A DNA stretch of 64,000 nucleotides from Thermococcus sp. 21S7. GTDB taxonomy: Archaea; Methanobacteriota_B; Thermococci; Thermococcales; Thermococcaceae. Both the position numbers and the translations under genes were made by a program. Positions 26,534 to 35,850 of the stretch are shown in pieces. The stretch's first letter is position 1, and each line of letters begins with the position of its first letter. The stretch covers positions 184,629 through 248,628 of the forward strand of contig NZ_SNUT01000004.1 of the NCBI RefSeq assembly GCF_012027615.1. The letters are read 5' to 3'. Under the pieces are notes generated by a model. The model was given only the letters and a program-made list of their open reading frames with translations, did no database searches and had not been told where the DNA came from.

Positions 26534-29421
26534 ACCGCAGGCTTCAGCGGCATCGCGGCCTTCTTCTTTCCTCCCTTGTCCTCCTCCGGGTTGATGATTA
26601 TCTCGACTCCGAGCTCCTTCTCCATGAAGTCCCTGGCTTCTCTCAGGGCCTTCTCCTCGTTTATGCGCTTGACATCGAAGGCCCTCTCCTTGATGAGCCT
26701 CTGGATGAGCTTGCTTATCTCCTTGCCGTGCTTCCTCATCTCTGGGTCCTTCATCAGCTCTGCCATGGCTGACTTGAAGTCCCTCTTCTCCGCGACGACC
26801 TCGACAACGCGCCACTTCCACTCCGGTGCAGTGTATACGTATGCCCTCTTGGCGTCCTCTATCTTTGCCACGCGGATTATCTCCTTGATGTCCTCGATGA
26901 GGGCCTTTACGAACTCCTCCTCGGCCTCGATGGTTTCGTTCCACCACTCCGGAACCGGCTCCGGCCACTTCGCCAGGCTCACGAAGCCCTCTCCGCCCAG
27001 CTTCTCCCAGAGCTCCTCACTGATGTGCGGCGTGAACGGCGCCATCAGCCTGACCCAGACCTCGGCGAGCTTTCTGAGAACGAAGCGCTTCGCTTTGTCG
27101 TCCCTGCCCTCGGTTCTGCGCATGTACCAGCGCAGGTCGTTGAGGATGCTGTAGAATGCCCACTGCACAGCAGTCCTCGTCCTGAACTCTTCGAGCGCCT
27201 GGGTTGCCCCTTCGATGGCCTTGTTCAGCCTGTGCAGCATCCACTTATCGATGTCTTTCAGCTCGGTCTCCTCCGCCTCATAGCCTGCGAACTCGCTCAC
27301 CAGCTCGTAGAAGCGCTCAACCTGCCTGCGGAGCTTCCCGACCTCTTTCCTGCGCCAGTCGAAGTCGCTGTCGTGCTCGGCTAAGCCCATTATGTAGAGC
27401 CTCACCACATCTGCCCCGTTCTCTTCGATGGCGTCGATGAAGTTCAGCACGTTGCCCTTGCTCTTGCTCATCTTGGTGCCTTCCAGCGTTCCGAAGCCGT
27501 TGACGGCTATTCCTCTCGGCCAGTGCTCCTTCCTGAAAATCGCCGTGTGGTTGAAGATGAAGAACGTCAGGTGGTTCGGTATCAGGTCCTTGGCAGAGCA
27601 GCGCCAGTCGAGCGGGTACCAGTACTCGAACTCCTCCTTCATCTCGTGGATGGTTTCAGCCGGGATTCCGGTCTTCCCTTCGAGTTCCTTTTCGCGCTCC
27701 TCGCTGAACTCCTCCAGGAACAGGTAGTCGAAGAACTCCCTCGTGAGCTTCTCCGGGTCGAGCCTGCCCTCCTCCCTCAGCCTGTTCATGTGCCTGCTTA
27801 TCGTGTAGTAGGCCATGTAGATGGTCGAGTCGCTCAGGCTCTCGATGACCCAGTCGGGATCCCACGGCAGCGGCGTTCCCAGTCCAACTTTCCTCGCGCA
27901 GGCCTTCTTGTCGAGCCACTCTATGACTGCCTCGAACTGGGTTCTTCTGCTCTCTGGATAGATGGTCATGTTTGCGAGGGCCTCGCGGGCCTTCTCCTTC
28001 CACTCGGGGTTGCCGTAGTCTATGAACCACTGGTCGTGGATTATCTTGATGACCGCCTGGTTGCCGAAGCGCGAAATGACCGGCTTTTCTGCAAACTCGT
28101 ACATTATTTCGGCTATGCCCTTCTCCTGGAGCTCCTTGGCTATGAGGTCTTTGGCCTCCTGGACTGACTTGCCTGCGTAGGGCTCTATCTTGAAGACTCC
28201 CTTGTGGTACTCGGCCTTGTAGATGTTCTTGGTGGCCTCTTCGAGCTTCTCAGCATCTTTCTGGCTCTTTACGCCGAGCCTCTCAGCCTCTTCCACAGCT
28301 GGAAAGTCGCCGTAGCCCTCCAGCTTGATCAGCGAGATGTAGCTTATCTCCTCAACCACGCGCGGGTCGACTTCATACTTCAGCAGAATCTCGGTTTCCT
28401 TCTTGAGGTCTTCAAGGGCCACGTGGTCGAAGGGCGCATGAGCCGGGACGCTCATAACGACTCCAGTCGCGTTGTCCGGGTCAACGAACTCTGCCGGCAG
28501 GATGATGACCTCGTCGCCGGTGACCGGGTTCCTCACGTATTTGCCTATCAGCTTCTCGCCCTTGAACTCCTCCAATACTTCAATCTCCCTGTCCTGGAAG
28601 GAGAGCTTGTAAGCTGCTTCCTTGCTGATTATCCACCTCTCCACCTTCTCGCCGCGCTTGACCTTTGCTTTGACGTAGGTGGCGTTGGGGTTCAGCCACA
28701 TGTTGGTGACGCCGTAAACCGTCTCCGGCCTCAGCGTCGCGGCCGGCATGTAGATTTCCTCGCCGTTCTCTTCGAGAATGAACTTGATGATGACGTAGTC
28801 CAGTATCTGGACGTCTTCGCCCTCCATTATGTCGTGGTCTCCGAGGGCAGTCCCAACGACCGGGTCCCACCTGACCCTGTGGGCGCCCTTAACGACCAGT
28901 CCCTCCTCCTTGAGCGTCCAGAACTGCCACTCTATGAACTTGCTGAAGGGCGGGAAGAGGCTCGTCGTGTGGAACTCGCGCGTCCAGTCGACGGAAAAGC
29001 CAGCCCTGATGAAGGTCTCCCTGGCGGCCTTCATGAAGTACTTGACGATTTCCTTCGGGTCCTCGAACTTCCAGAGTATCTCCTCGGGGACTTTGTAGAC
29101 GTCGCGGTAGATGTGTATCGTCTTTGGGTCGCGGTGCTTTATCCTCTCGGCGATTCCGACTATCGGCGCACCGGTGATGTGCCAGGCCATCGGGAAGAGG
29201 ACGTTGTAGCCCTGCATTCTCTTAAAGCGCGCTATAACGTCGGGAATCGTGTAGGTCCTCGCGTGACCGACGTGGAGGTGCCCCGAAAGGTACGGGAAGG
29301 CGACCGTGATGTAGAACTTCTTCTCCTTGGGCTTTTCATTCGCTTTCGGTTCGAAGGCCTTCTCTTCCAGCCAGCGCTTCTGCCACTTCTCCTCAATGGC
29401 CTTGAAGTTAAGCTCAGCCAT
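26521..29421 (-). CDS. leuS: Leucine--tRNA ligase, archaeal type
   Basis: A 966-residue class I aminoacyl-tRNA synthetase charging tRNA-Leu. [15 protein letters not shown] is the HIGH-type motif and [13 protein letters not shown] the KMSKS loop. The editing CP1 domain lies between them (about residues 170-490, with the [14 protein letters not shown] editing segment). The archaeal/eukaryotic form has the long C-terminal extension seen here. GGAGGT supports the ATG at 29421 rather than 29427. The promoter lies in the 29430-29680 gap. Confidence 0.97.
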   Translation of the reverse strand: MAELNFKAIEEKWQKRWLEEKAFEPKANEKPKEKKFYITVAFPYLSGHLHVGHARTYTIPDVIARFKRMQGYNVLFPMAWHITGAPIVGIAERIKHRDPKTIHIYRDVYKVPEEILWKFEDPKEIVKYFMKAARETFIRAGFSVDWTREFHTTSLFPPFSKFIEWQFWTLKEEGLVVKGAHRVRWDPVVGTALGDHDIMEGEDVQILDYVIIKFILEENGEEIYMPAATLRPETVYGVTNMWLNPNATYVKAKVKRGEKVERWIISKEAAYKLSFQDREIEVLEEFKGEKLIGKYVRNPVTGDEVIILPAEFVDPDNATGVVMSVPAHAPFDHVALEDLKKETEILLKYEVDPRVVEEISYISLIKLEGYGDFPAVEEAERLGVKSQKDAEKLEEATKNIYKAEYHKGVFKIEPYAGKSVQEAKDLIAKELQEKGIAEIMYEFAEKPVISRFGNQAVIKIIHDQWFIDYGNPEWKEKAREALANMTIYPESRRTQFEAVIEWLDKKACARKVGLGTPLPWDPDWVIESLSDSTIYMAYYTISRHMNRLREEGRLDPEKLTREFFDYLFLEEFSEEREKELEGKTGIPAETIHEMKEEFEYWYPLDWRCSAKDLIPNHLTFFIFNHTAIFRKEHWPRGIAVNGFGTLEGTKMSKSKGNVLNFIDAIEENGADVVRLYIMGLAEHDSDFDWRRKEVGKLRRQVERFYELVSEFAGYEAEETELKDIDKWMLHRLNKAIEGATQALEEFRTRTAVQWAFYSILNDLRWYMRRTEGRDDKAKRFVLRKLAEVWVRLMAPFTPHISEELWEKLGGEGFVSLAKWPEPVPEWWNETIEAEEEFVKALIEDIKEIIRVAKIEDAKRAYVYTAPEWKWRVVEVVAEKRDFKSAMAELMKDPEMRKHGKEISKLIQRLIKERAFDVKRINEEKALREARDFMEKELGVEIIINPEEDKGGKKKAAMPLKPAVYVE

Positions 29422-29681
29422 GGCCATACCTCCTCAGAATTTTTTCAAAAGAGCGTGAGCGATACTCCAGAATAGGGGGGTTATCCGGGAAATCAGGCGC
29501 GGTTGCGATTCGAGCGATGGAGAAGACACTCCCCCCTCATTGGCATCGGAGCGAGTAGGATTCCTGATATTTAAATCTTTTGCTGGGCTTGGGTGGTTCC
29601 CGCAGTTTACTTTTCGGCATCTTCCGAACCAAAGTTGTTATATATCTTGGATCCGTTTGATTAACCTGTGGGGTGGTGGCT

Positions 29682-29928
29682 GTGGAAAAGCTCGGCGAGG
29701 TGTTTCAGTTCATGGATTCCATTGGATTCGGGGAAACCGTGCTCGTCGAGTACACTTCACCCAACTACACCCTTGACTTCATGGTGCTCCTTCTGAAACG
29801 CTACGCCGATGACAGGGGTTATCCCTTCGTCGTTGACGATCATCTGGACACGCTCCACGTTATCAACGAGCACCTCAAGTTCTTTGGGGTGAGGGGTATT
29901 TTCGACGATGCCTTCGTGCTGAAGACGG
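29682..29928 (+). pseudogene. DUF257 gene, 5' half (split by IS607-type element)
   Basis: The N-terminal 82 codons of a Thermococcales-specific DUF257 protein (KaiC/RecA-like fold by family knowledge), beginning EKLGEVFQFMDSIGFGETV and reaching FVLKT. Reading continues 9 codons into the inserted element to a stop at 29955-29957. The rest of the gene is at 31783-32201. The GTG at 29682 follows a GGTGG site. Joining base 29928 to 31783 restores one continuous frame (VLKTG-IVNVGRVVDRV), so the insertion is recent and precise. Confidence 0.75.
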
Positions 29929-30002
29929 GGCTGTTTTATAAAGGGTTAAAAGCGTAAAGTTTAAGTGTTTTTATCTCATAATTCATTTTGGTGGAGTGGG
30001 GT

Positions 30003-30611
30003 ATGAGGCTTTATCGGACGGGCAAGGCCTCACAACTCTTAGGCATCAGCAAGCCGACACTAATTAGGAAAATAAAATCCGGCGAGATTAAGGCGTATCG
30101 GGTTGGCAAAGAATACCGAGTTCCAGAAAGCGAAATTAAGAGGATTCTTGAGGGCAAAATCCCTGATAAGGTCGTGATTTACGCAAGAGTTTCAAGCAGA
30201 GACCAGAAGGAAGACTTAGAAAGACAAGTTGAATACCTTAAGAATTACTCCTCATCCAAAGGCTACCAAGTGGCCAAAATCATTACGGACATTTCTTCCG
30301 GATTGAACGAGAACAGGAAGGGATTAAAACAGCTCTTCAAACTCGTCGAGAGCGGAGAAGTTACTAAAGTCATCATAACTTACCGGGACAGGCTCACCCG
30401 CTTCGGCTTCAAATACCTCGAACAATACTTCAACTCACACGGCGTTGAGATTGAAGTAATCTTCGACGATGAGGAGAAAACACCAGAAAAAGAACTTGTT
30501 GAGGACTTATTAGCCATCGTAACCTCCTTCGCTGGAAAGCTTTACGGGGCTCGTTCTCATAAGAAAAAACGCCTCGTTGAGGCGGTAAAGAATGCCCTCA
30601 GAGACGATTAA
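30003..30611 (+). CDS. tnpA: IS607-family serine recombinase (transposase TnpA)
   Basis: A 202-residue serine-family transposase. The N-terminus is a MerR-like helix-turn-helix (GKASQLLGISKPTLIRKI, then KAYRVGKEYRVPESEI), followed by the resolvase core with VIYARVSSRDQKEDLERQ (nucleophilic Ser about residue 67) and IITYRDRLTRFGF. This order (DNA-binding domain first) is the IS607 hallmark. The ATG at 30003 follows GGTGGAG. It overlaps tnpB by 20 bases. All catalytic residues are present, so it looks functional. Confidence 0.92.
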   Translation: MRLYRTGKASQLLGISKPTLIRKIKSGEIKAYRVGKEYRVPESEIKRILEGKIPDKVVIYARVSSRDQKEDLERQVEYLKNYSSSKGYQVAKIITDISSGLNENRKGLKQLFKLVESGEVTKVIITYRDRLTRFGFKYLEQYFNSHGVEIEVIFDDEEKTPEKELVEDLLAIVTSFAGKLYGARSHKKKRLVEAVKNALRDD

Positions 30612-31773
30612 ACTCACGGCAAAATTCAAACTCAAGGGAACACCCGAAGGATTAGATGGGCTTTTCCAGACTTACCGGGAAATCGTGAACTTTCTCATCA
30701 CTCACGCTTTTGAGAACAATGTAACCAGCTTTTACCGGCTGAAAAAGGAGACTTACAAGAGCCTCCGGAAAGAGTATCCAGAACTACCGAGTCACTACCT
30801 TTACACGGGTTGTCAGATGGCGACGGCAATATTCAAAAGCTTTAGGAAGCGGAGAAAGAAGGGTAAAGCCAATGGAAAGCCTGTTTTTAAGAAAGAAGTC
30901 ATAATGCTGGACGATCACCTGTTCAAACTTGATTTGGAAAATAAAACCGTGAAACTCTCCACTCCCAGGGGACGAATCCAGTTAGAGTTTTACCCGGCCA
31001 AATACCATGAGCGGTTCAAGGACTGGAAGATTGGCCAAGCGTGGTTAGTGAGAACTCCAAAAGGAACTTTTCTCAATGTTGCCTTCTCAAGGGAAGTTGA
31101 GGTTAAAGAGCCTAAAGCCTTTGTTGGAGTTGATTTGAACGAGAACAACGTTACGCTTTCACTCCCAAATGGAGAGTTCCTCCAAATCATCACTCACGAG
31201 CGGGAGATTAGGACGAGTTATTTCGTGAAGAGGAGAAGAATCCAGCGGAAGATTAGGACTGGAAAGAAGAGGAAAGAACTCCTTGAAAAATACGGGCGGA
31301 GGGAGAAGAACAGGCTTAACGACCTTTATCACAAGCTCGCCAACAAAATCATCGAGTTAGCAGAGAAATACGGTGGGATTGCTTTAGAGGATTTAACGGA
31401 AATCAGGGAGTCAATCAGGTATTCTGCTGAGCTGAATGGTCGCCTTCACCGTTGGAGTTTTAGGAAGTTTCAATCACTCATCGAATACAAGGCGAAGTTG
31501 AAGAGTGTTATGGTTGTTTTTGTGAATCCTGCTCATACTTCCTCCCTGTGCCCGGTATGTGGGGGTAAGTTAAGCCCGAATGGGGGCAGGGTTTTGAAGT
31601 GTTTGAATTGTGGGTTTGAGGCTGACAGGGATGTTGTTGGGAGTTGGAATATTCGTTTGAGGGCCTTGAAGATGTGGGGAGTCACCGTTCCCCCCGAAAG
31701 CCCCACGATGAAGATGAGAGCGGGGAAGGTTATCCGTAACGACGTTTACAAACTTTACACAAGTTACGGCTAA
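30592..31773 (+). CDS. tnpB: TnpB RNA-guided nuclease of the IS607-type element
   Basis: A 393-residue TnpB, the RuvC-type ancestor of Cas12. The RuvC triad seems intact: Asp in FVGVDLNENNVTLSL (about residue 181), Glu in IALEDLTEIRES, and Asp in FEADRDVVGSWNI. A zinc ribbon CPVC...CLNC lies between the last two. The N-terminal WED/REC region starts IKLTAKFKLKGTPEG. Its stop is only 9 bases from the element's right end, so the guide RNA must overlap the coding 3' end. Confidence 0.92.
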   Translation: MPSETIKLTAKFKLKGTPEGLDGLFQTYREIVNFLITHAFENNVTSFYRLKKETYKSLRKEYPELPSHYLYTGCQMATAIFKSFRKRRKKGKANGKPVFKKEVIMLDDHLFKLDLENKTVKLSTPRGRIQLEFYPAKYHERFKDWKIGQAWLVRTPKGTFLNVAFSREVEVKEPKAFVGVDLNENNVTLSLPNGEFLQIITHEREIRTSYFVKRRRIQRKIRTGKKRKELLEKYGRREKNRLNDLYHKLANKIIELAEKYGGIALEDLTEIRESIRYSAELNGRLHRWSFRKFQSLIEYKAKLKSVMVVFVNPAHTSSLCPVCGGKLSPNGGRVLKCLNCGFEADRDVVGSWNIRLRALKMWGVTVPPESPTMKMRAGKVIRNDVYKLYTSYG

Positions 31774-31802
31774 CCAGAACGGGAATTGTCAACGTTGGAA
31801 GG
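31680..31802 (+). ncRNA. Predicted TnpB guide RNA (omega RNA/reRNA) with flank-derived guide
   Basis: TnpB guide RNAs derive from the element's right end and carry about 16-20 bases of flanking DNA as guide. The right end here has a perfect hairpin, CCGTAAC (31734-31740) with GTTACGG (31763-31769) and a 22-base loop, overlapping the tnpB 3' end. The guide would be bases 31783 to about 31802, within the DUF257 3' half. The 5' boundary is a guess. Confidence 0.4.
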
Positions 31803-32201
31803 GTTGTTGACAGGGTGAATGTGGAGAGCGAGGCCTCAATCTACCTGCGCAGGTATGAGGAAGCCAGTACTAAGGCTTTCTCTGGCCTGGAGAGCGCCAT
31901 AAATGCCGTAATCGGGCTGGAAAAGCTCTTCGCTTTTGTTGACAGCTACCGCAACTTCTATGAGATAATCTCCAGCATAGACCGGTTCCTCGGAAACCGG
32001 AAGAGAAAAGCGTTCTACCTGCTCGACAGGAACATCTGTGAGAGGATTCCCATCAATCCCCTGCCCGAGCTGGAGAAGATTGCGAGCACCTTCCTGGACG
32101 TCAGGTTCGACGGCAACAGGCTGATCGGGAGGATACGCAAATCCCCGGACATAAGGATGACGGGATGGGAGATAGAGGTTTCGGTTGAGGCCATCATCTG
32201 A
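31783..32201 (+). pseudogene. DUF257 gene, 3' half (split by IS607-type element)
   Basis: Continuation of the interrupted DUF257 gene. From 31783 the frame reads IVNVGRVVDRV, then SIYLRRYEEASTKAF, ISSIDRFLGNRKRKAFYLLDR and ends with WEIEVSVEAII. No stops or frameshifts occur, so decay has not begun. An in-frame GTG at 31815 could in principle start a 128-residue fragment, but it would lack the N-terminal half of the domain. Confidence 0.75.
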
Positions 32202-32252
32202 CACTTCGAAACCCTTTTCTTCCCTTTTGCCATCCTCTATTCGGTGATGTGA

Positions 32253-33824
32253 TTGAAACGTGCTTTTATAAACGGGAACGTCTACGTCTCATTCCGTCCC
32301 GTCAGGCGCGTTGAGGCGTTTTTAACGGTGGACGGAAAAATTGCAATGCTCGGGAGCACGGAGGAAATCCTCAAGGCCGCCGAAGTTCTGAACGCTGAGA
32401 TAACTGACCTCCGCGGGGGAACGGTTCTGCCGGCCTTCATAGACTCCCACATGCACCTCGACGAGCTCGGGGAGTACCTCGGCATGCTCGACCTCCGGGG
32501 AGTGCGGAGCATCGAGGAGCTGAAGGAAAGGCTTAGAAGGTTTGCTGAGAAAAAGGATGGCTGGCTCCGCGGCCACGGCTGGGACCAGGAGCTCTTCGAG
32601 GAAAAGCGCTGGCCCACGAGGCACGATCTGGACGAGGTCGTGAGCGACAGGCCGGTCATGCTCTCCCGCGTCTGTCTCCACGCTGCCGTTCTGAACACCA
32701 AGGCCCTTGAGGAGACGGGACTAATCGACTGGGATTCGGAGGACGTTCTCAGGGATGAAAACGGGGAACCCACAGGCATCGTGAAGGAGGAGGCCTTCAG
32801 CTTCGCGGTCGGGAAGTTCAGGGAGATGATAACCGACGAGGAGTACAGGGCGTACATGCTCAAGGCTTCCGAATACGCCCTGTCGAGGGGAATAACCGCG
32901 GTGGGCTTCGTCAGCGTTGGTGAGAGGGCCCTGAAGGTTCTGAGCGCCCTTGACGCGGAGGGTCTGCTGAATCTCCGGGTGAAGGTCTACCTGAATCCAG
33001 GTGAGAATCTTGAGGTTCTTGAATCGCTCAAAAGGCTCGGTGTAAAGCGCGGTTTCGGTGGGAAGAGACTGAAAATCGGGGGGATAAAGGTTCTCGCCGA
33101 CGGCTCCCTCGGCGCAAGGACTGCCTGGCTCTCGGGGCCATACAGCGACGCGGAAACGAGTGGACATCCCAACGTGACGAAGGAGTGGCTTGAGCTGGTG
33201 GCTGGGAAAACCCACAAGGCTGGGCTCCAGATGGCCGTTCACGCGATAGGCGACGCAACGATGGACATGGTCCTCGACGTTTACGAATCCATTGGAAACG
33301 CCGAAAGGGCAGGCCACAGGATAGAACACGCCTCGATCACACGGCCGGATCAGATAGAGAGGATAAAGAAGCTCGGAATCCGTCTTGCGCTCCAGCCGCA
33401 CTTCGTCATGACCGACTGGTGGGTAGTTGAGCGCGTTGGAGAGGAGCGCGCGGGGTGGATCTACCCCTTCAGGAGCATTGCCAGGGCAGGAATACCCTTC
33501 GGGCTCAGCACGGACTCCCCGGTGGAGCCCCTCGATCCCTGGGAAACAGTCTACGCCGCGGTAACGCGCGGGAAGTATGAAGGCGTTCCCCTCGCGGCGC
33601 TAACAGAGGACGAGACGCTGACGCTCGAAGAGACGCTCCACGCGTACACCGCAGGTTCCGCGGAGGTCCTCATGGAAGATGACCTTGGAAGCCTCGAAGA
33701 GGGCAAGCTCGCGGACTTCATACTCGTCAGTGATGACCCGTTTGAGGTAGATGAAAAGAAGCTGAGGGAAATAAAGGTGCTGGAAACGTACCTCGGAGGA
33801 AAAAGGGTCTTCAAAGCCTTATAA
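32253..33824 (+). CDS. Amidohydrolase, YtcJ-like (amidohydrolase 3 family)
   Basis: A 523-residue metal-dependent hydrolase. DSHMHLDELG (about residues 69-78) is the HxH metal site, LADGSLGARTAWL, AVHAIGDATMDMVLD and HRIEHAS supply further histidines, and GLSTDSPVEPLDPW gives the catalytic Asp. Family members hydrolyse amide or formamide bonds of small molecules; the substrate is unknown. The TTG at 32253 follows GGTGATGT. Its 3' end overlaps the convergent prolidase gene by 14 bases. Confidence 0.88.
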   Translation: MKRAFINGNVYVSFRPVRRVEAFLTVDGKIAMLGSTEEILKAAEVLNAEITDLRGGTVLPAFIDSHMHLDELGEYLGMLDLRGVRSIEELKERLRRFAEKKDGWLRGHGWDQELFEEKRWPTRHDLDEVVSDRPVMLSRVCLHAAVLNTKALEETGLIDWDSEDVLRDENGEPTGIVKEEAFSFAVGKFREMITDEEYRAYMLKASEYALSRGITAVGFVSVGERALKVLSALDAEGLLNLRVKVYLNPGENLEVLESLKRLGVKRGFGGKRLKIGGIKVLADGSLGARTAWLSGPYSDAETSGHPNVTKEWLELVAGKTHKAGLQMAVHAIGDATMDMVLDVYESIGNAERAGHRIEHASITRPDQIERIKKLGIRLALQPHFVMTDWWVVERVGEERAGWIYPFRSIARAGIPFGLSTDSPVEPLDPWETVYAAVTRGKYEGVPLAALTEDETLTLEETLHAYTAGSAEVLMEDDLGSLEEGKLADFILVSDDPFEVDEKKLREIKVLETYLGGKRVFKAL

Positions 33825-34881
33825 GCTCCCTCTCTGCCCTTGTCAGCCTCTTTCCTTTTCCATCATGAACGACGACGTCGTCCTCTATGCGAACCCCTCC
33901 GAGGCCGGGAATGTAGATTCCGGGCTCTATCGTGAAGGTCATGCCGTTTTCGAGGACGACCTCCCCATTGGGCCCTATGTAGGGCTCCTCGTGGACGTCC
34001 AGTCCAAGGCCGTGCCCGGTCCTGTGGGTGAAGTACTCGCCGTAGCCGGCTTTTGCTATCGTCTCCCTCGCGGCCCCATCGACATCCTTTGCCATTATCC
34101 CCGCTCTCACCGTCCGGTAGGCCCTCTCCTGGGCCTCTTTAACCACCTCGTAGATCTCCACGAGCCTCTCGTTCGGACTTCCGAGGGCTATCGTCCTCGT
34201 TATGTCGGAGCAGTAGCCCTTCCACTTGGCCCCGTAGTCGAGTATCACCATGTCCCCCTTCCTGAGCCTTCTGTTTCCCGGCTCGTGGTGCGGATTGGCC
34301 GCGTTCTCACCGCCCGCCACTATCGGCTCGAAGGAGATTCCATCGCTGAGCTCTCTCAATGTCAGCTCTATCTTCAGAGCAAGCTCCCGCTCCCGCATTC
34401 CCGCAAGGTCCCAGCTCAGGATCTCTTCAAAAACCCGGTCCGCGGCCTTGGCAGCGTGCTTCATGGCCTCAATCTCCCCTTTGTCCTTCACCATGCGGAG
34501 CTCCCTGACGAGCGAGCTCAGGGGATAGAACTCGAAGGGGCCGAGCCTTATGATGTTCATCAGCCAGTCGGCGCGCATCGTGTCCTCTACCAGGAGCCTG
34601 CCGTCTGAGAGGTGGAGTTCCGCTAAAATCCATGCGAGCTTGTCGTAGGGGTTCTCCCCATCGCGCCAGAACGTAACCGGAAAGTTCCTGACCACGTTCT
34701 CGTAGAGGCTCGGGGCTAGAAGCCTGTACTCACCGTCAGCGCTTACAATCAGCACCGTGAGCCTCTCGCCCGCTTCGTGTATCTTCAGCCCCGTAAGGTA
34801 GTAGAGGTTTGTCCCGGGGCTTATTAGAGCACCGTCGAAGTTCCTTTCCTTCATGAGGGATACGAGTTTTTGAAGGCGCAT
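33811..34881 (-). CDS. pepQ: Xaa-Pro dipeptidase (prolidase)
   Basis: A 356-residue M24B metallopeptidase cleaving dipeptides with C-terminal proline. Metal ligands are the two Asp in MVILDYGAKWKGYCSDITRTI, His in HRTGHGLGLDVHEEP, and Glu in TIEPGIY and GVRIEDD. Length and motifs match the characterised Pyrococcus furiosus prolidase. The ATG at 34881 follows GGTGA; an in-frame GTG at 34890 is inside that site. Long stretches are shared with the M24 gene of the Hyu operon. Confidence 0.92.
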   Translation of the reverse strand: MRLQKLVSLMKERNFDGALISPGTNLYYLTGLKIHEAGERLTVLIVSADGEYRLLAPSLYENVVRNFPVTFWRDGENPYDKLAWILAELHLSDGRLLVEDTMRADWLMNIIRLGPFEFYPLSSLVRELRMVKDKGEIEAMKHAAKAADRVFEEILSWDLAGMRERELALKIELTLRELSDGISFEPIVAGGENAANPHHEPGNRRLRKGDMVILDYGAKWKGYCSDITRTIALGSPNERLVEIYEVVKEAQERAYRTVRAGIMAKDVDGAARETIAKAGYGEYFTHRTGHGLGLDVHEEPYIGPNGEVVLENGMTFTIEPGIYIPGLGGVRIEDDVVVHDGKGKRLTRAERELIRL

Positions 34882-34910
34882 CGGTTTCACCGTATTAACT
34901 ACTCCGCAAG

Positions 34911-34919
34911 GCTTAAAAA
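34911..34919 (+). promoter_or_regulatory. TATA box of rpl15e
   Basis: GCTTAAAAA lies 98 bases before the L15e start; the predicted transcription start, about 34943, leaves a leader of some 65 bases. The leader begins with a hairpin described separately. Confidence 0.5.
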
Positions 34920-34945
34920 CTCAACCTCGAACCTCGACCGACTGG

Positions 34946-34972
34946 GCGGGCTCAGCCCGCGGGATGTTCCCG
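34946..34972 (+). other. Two adjacent hairpins in the rpl15e leader
   Basis: A perfect palindrome GCGGGCTCAGCCCGC (34946-34960) is followed immediately by CGGGATGTTCCCG (34960-34972), which can form a 5-base stem. Both would lie at the 5' end of the predicted L15e transcript, upstream of the GGAGGG site near 34997. They could stabilise the message or bind a ribosomal protein; neither is proven. Confidence 0.45.
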
Positions 34973-35008
34973 TAAGGGAGAACCACAAACACGGAAGGAG
35001 GGAGCAAG

Positions 35009-35593
35009 ATGGGAATGTACAAGTACATTAGGGAAGCCTGGAAGAGCCCCAAGAAGAGCTACGTTGGGGAGCTTCTCAAGGTCAGGATGATAAAGTGGCG
35101 CCGTGAGCCTGTTGTCGTTAGGATTGAGAGGCCGACCAGGCTCGACAGGGCCAGGAGCCTCGGCTACCAGGCCAAGCAGGGCTATGTCATGGTTCGCGTT
35201 CGCGTGAGAAAGGGCGGAAGGAAGAGACCCAGGTGGAAAGGCGGAAGGAAGCCGAGCAAGATGGGTATGGTCAAGTACAGCCCGAAGAAGAGCCTCCAGT
35301 GGATAGCCGAGGAGAAGGCCGCTCGCAAGTTCCCGAACCTTGAGGTCCTCAACAGCTACTGGGTCGGCGAGGACGGAATGTACAGGTGGTTTGAGGTCAT
35401 AATGGTCGACCCGCACCACCCGGTCATCAAGGCTGACCCCAAGATCAACTGGATAGCCGGAAAGGCCCACAAGGGTCGCGTCTTCCGCGGACTCACCAGC
35501 GCCGGCAGGAAGAGCCGCGGCCTGAGGAACAAGGGCAAGGGCGCCGAGAAGGTCAGGCCCAGCATAAGGGCCAACAAGGGCAAGGGCAAGTGA
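35009..35593 (+). CDS. rpl15e: 50S ribosomal protein L15e
   Basis: A 194-residue, very basic ribosomal protein of the large subunit. [14 protein letters not shown] at the N-terminus, [29 protein letters not shown] and GLRNKGKG near the C-terminus are typical L15e. It follows GGAGGGAG. In many archaea this gene leads directly into the COG1325 RNA-binding protein and Rpp30 genes; here those genes are 7.7 kb downstream with an island between. Confidence 0.97.
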   Translation: MGMYKYIREAWKSPKKSYVGELLKVRMIKWRREPVVVRIERPTRLDRARSLGYQAKQGYVMVRVRVRKGGRKRPRWKGGRKPSKMGMVKYSPKKSLQWIAEEKAARKFPNLEVLNSYWVGEDGMYRWFEVIMVDPHHPVIKADPKINWIAGKAHKGRVFRGLTSAGRKSRGLRNKGKGAEKVRPSIRANKGKGK

Positions 35594-35653
35594 GGCCCTT
35601 CTATTCTTTCAATTGTCTCCATCAGCAGCTCGAAGTTTGGTTGAAGCCTCTTC

Positions 35654-35758
35654 CGGGTTCTCATTCTAACCCGTTGCATTGTCATGCAACTCCCTTACTC
35701 AGGCTTTTTCTGACCAAGAATGATTGTGAAACCCTGTTCCGAAAAAATTCATTCTTGG
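35654..35758 (+). repeat. Three successive inverted repeats between rpl15e and the surface-protein island
   Basis: The 257-base gap holds three hairpins in a row: CGGGTT/AACCCG (35654-35659, 35668-35673), GTTGCAT/ATGCAAC (35673-35679, 35684-35690), and a perfect 10-base pair CCAAGAATGA/TCATTCTTGG (35714-35723, 35749-35758). They could be a structured 3' UTR or RNA, or remnants of a small mobile sequence at the island edge. A TATA-like AAATTTATAAG for the next gene follows at about 35797. Confidence 0.45.
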
Positions 35759-35850
35759 GAAAAAAGGGAAGATTAATTAATCGCAGTAAATAGTAAAATT
35801 TATAAGGATGATTTGTGCATGATGTACTAACAAAATTCGAAGGCGATACC

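Larger units (their letters stand above)
29929..31782 (+). mobile_element. IS607-type insertion sequence (about 1.85 kb)
   Basis: An intact two-gene element with a serine recombinase (30003-30611) and TnpB (30592-31773). The ends are set by comparing the split host gene: the left flank ends AAGACGG and the right junction reads AACGG then GAATTG, so both sides share an ACGG core and there is no target duplication, as expected for IS607 transposition at GG dinucleotides. The exact cut within the shared bases cannot be told. There are no terminal inverted repeats. A TATA-like TTTATAA lies at 29935-29941. Confidence 0.82.

Noticed and set aside
26420..26968. A 182-codon minus-strand frame overlapping the leuS 3' end
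   Set aside because: Off-frame reading of leuS with Arg/Gly-rich low-complexity translation.
28204..29475. A 423-codon open frame on the plus strand opposite leuS
   Set aside because: It is antisense to a full leucyl-tRNA synthetase with intact motifs; GC-rich archaeal codon usage leaves long open antisense frames. The translation is Leu/Val/Asp-rich with no domain.
31815..32201. Independent 128-residue gene
   Set aside because: It is in frame with 31783 and continues the interrupted DUF257 protein; there is no good ribosome binding site before the GTG.
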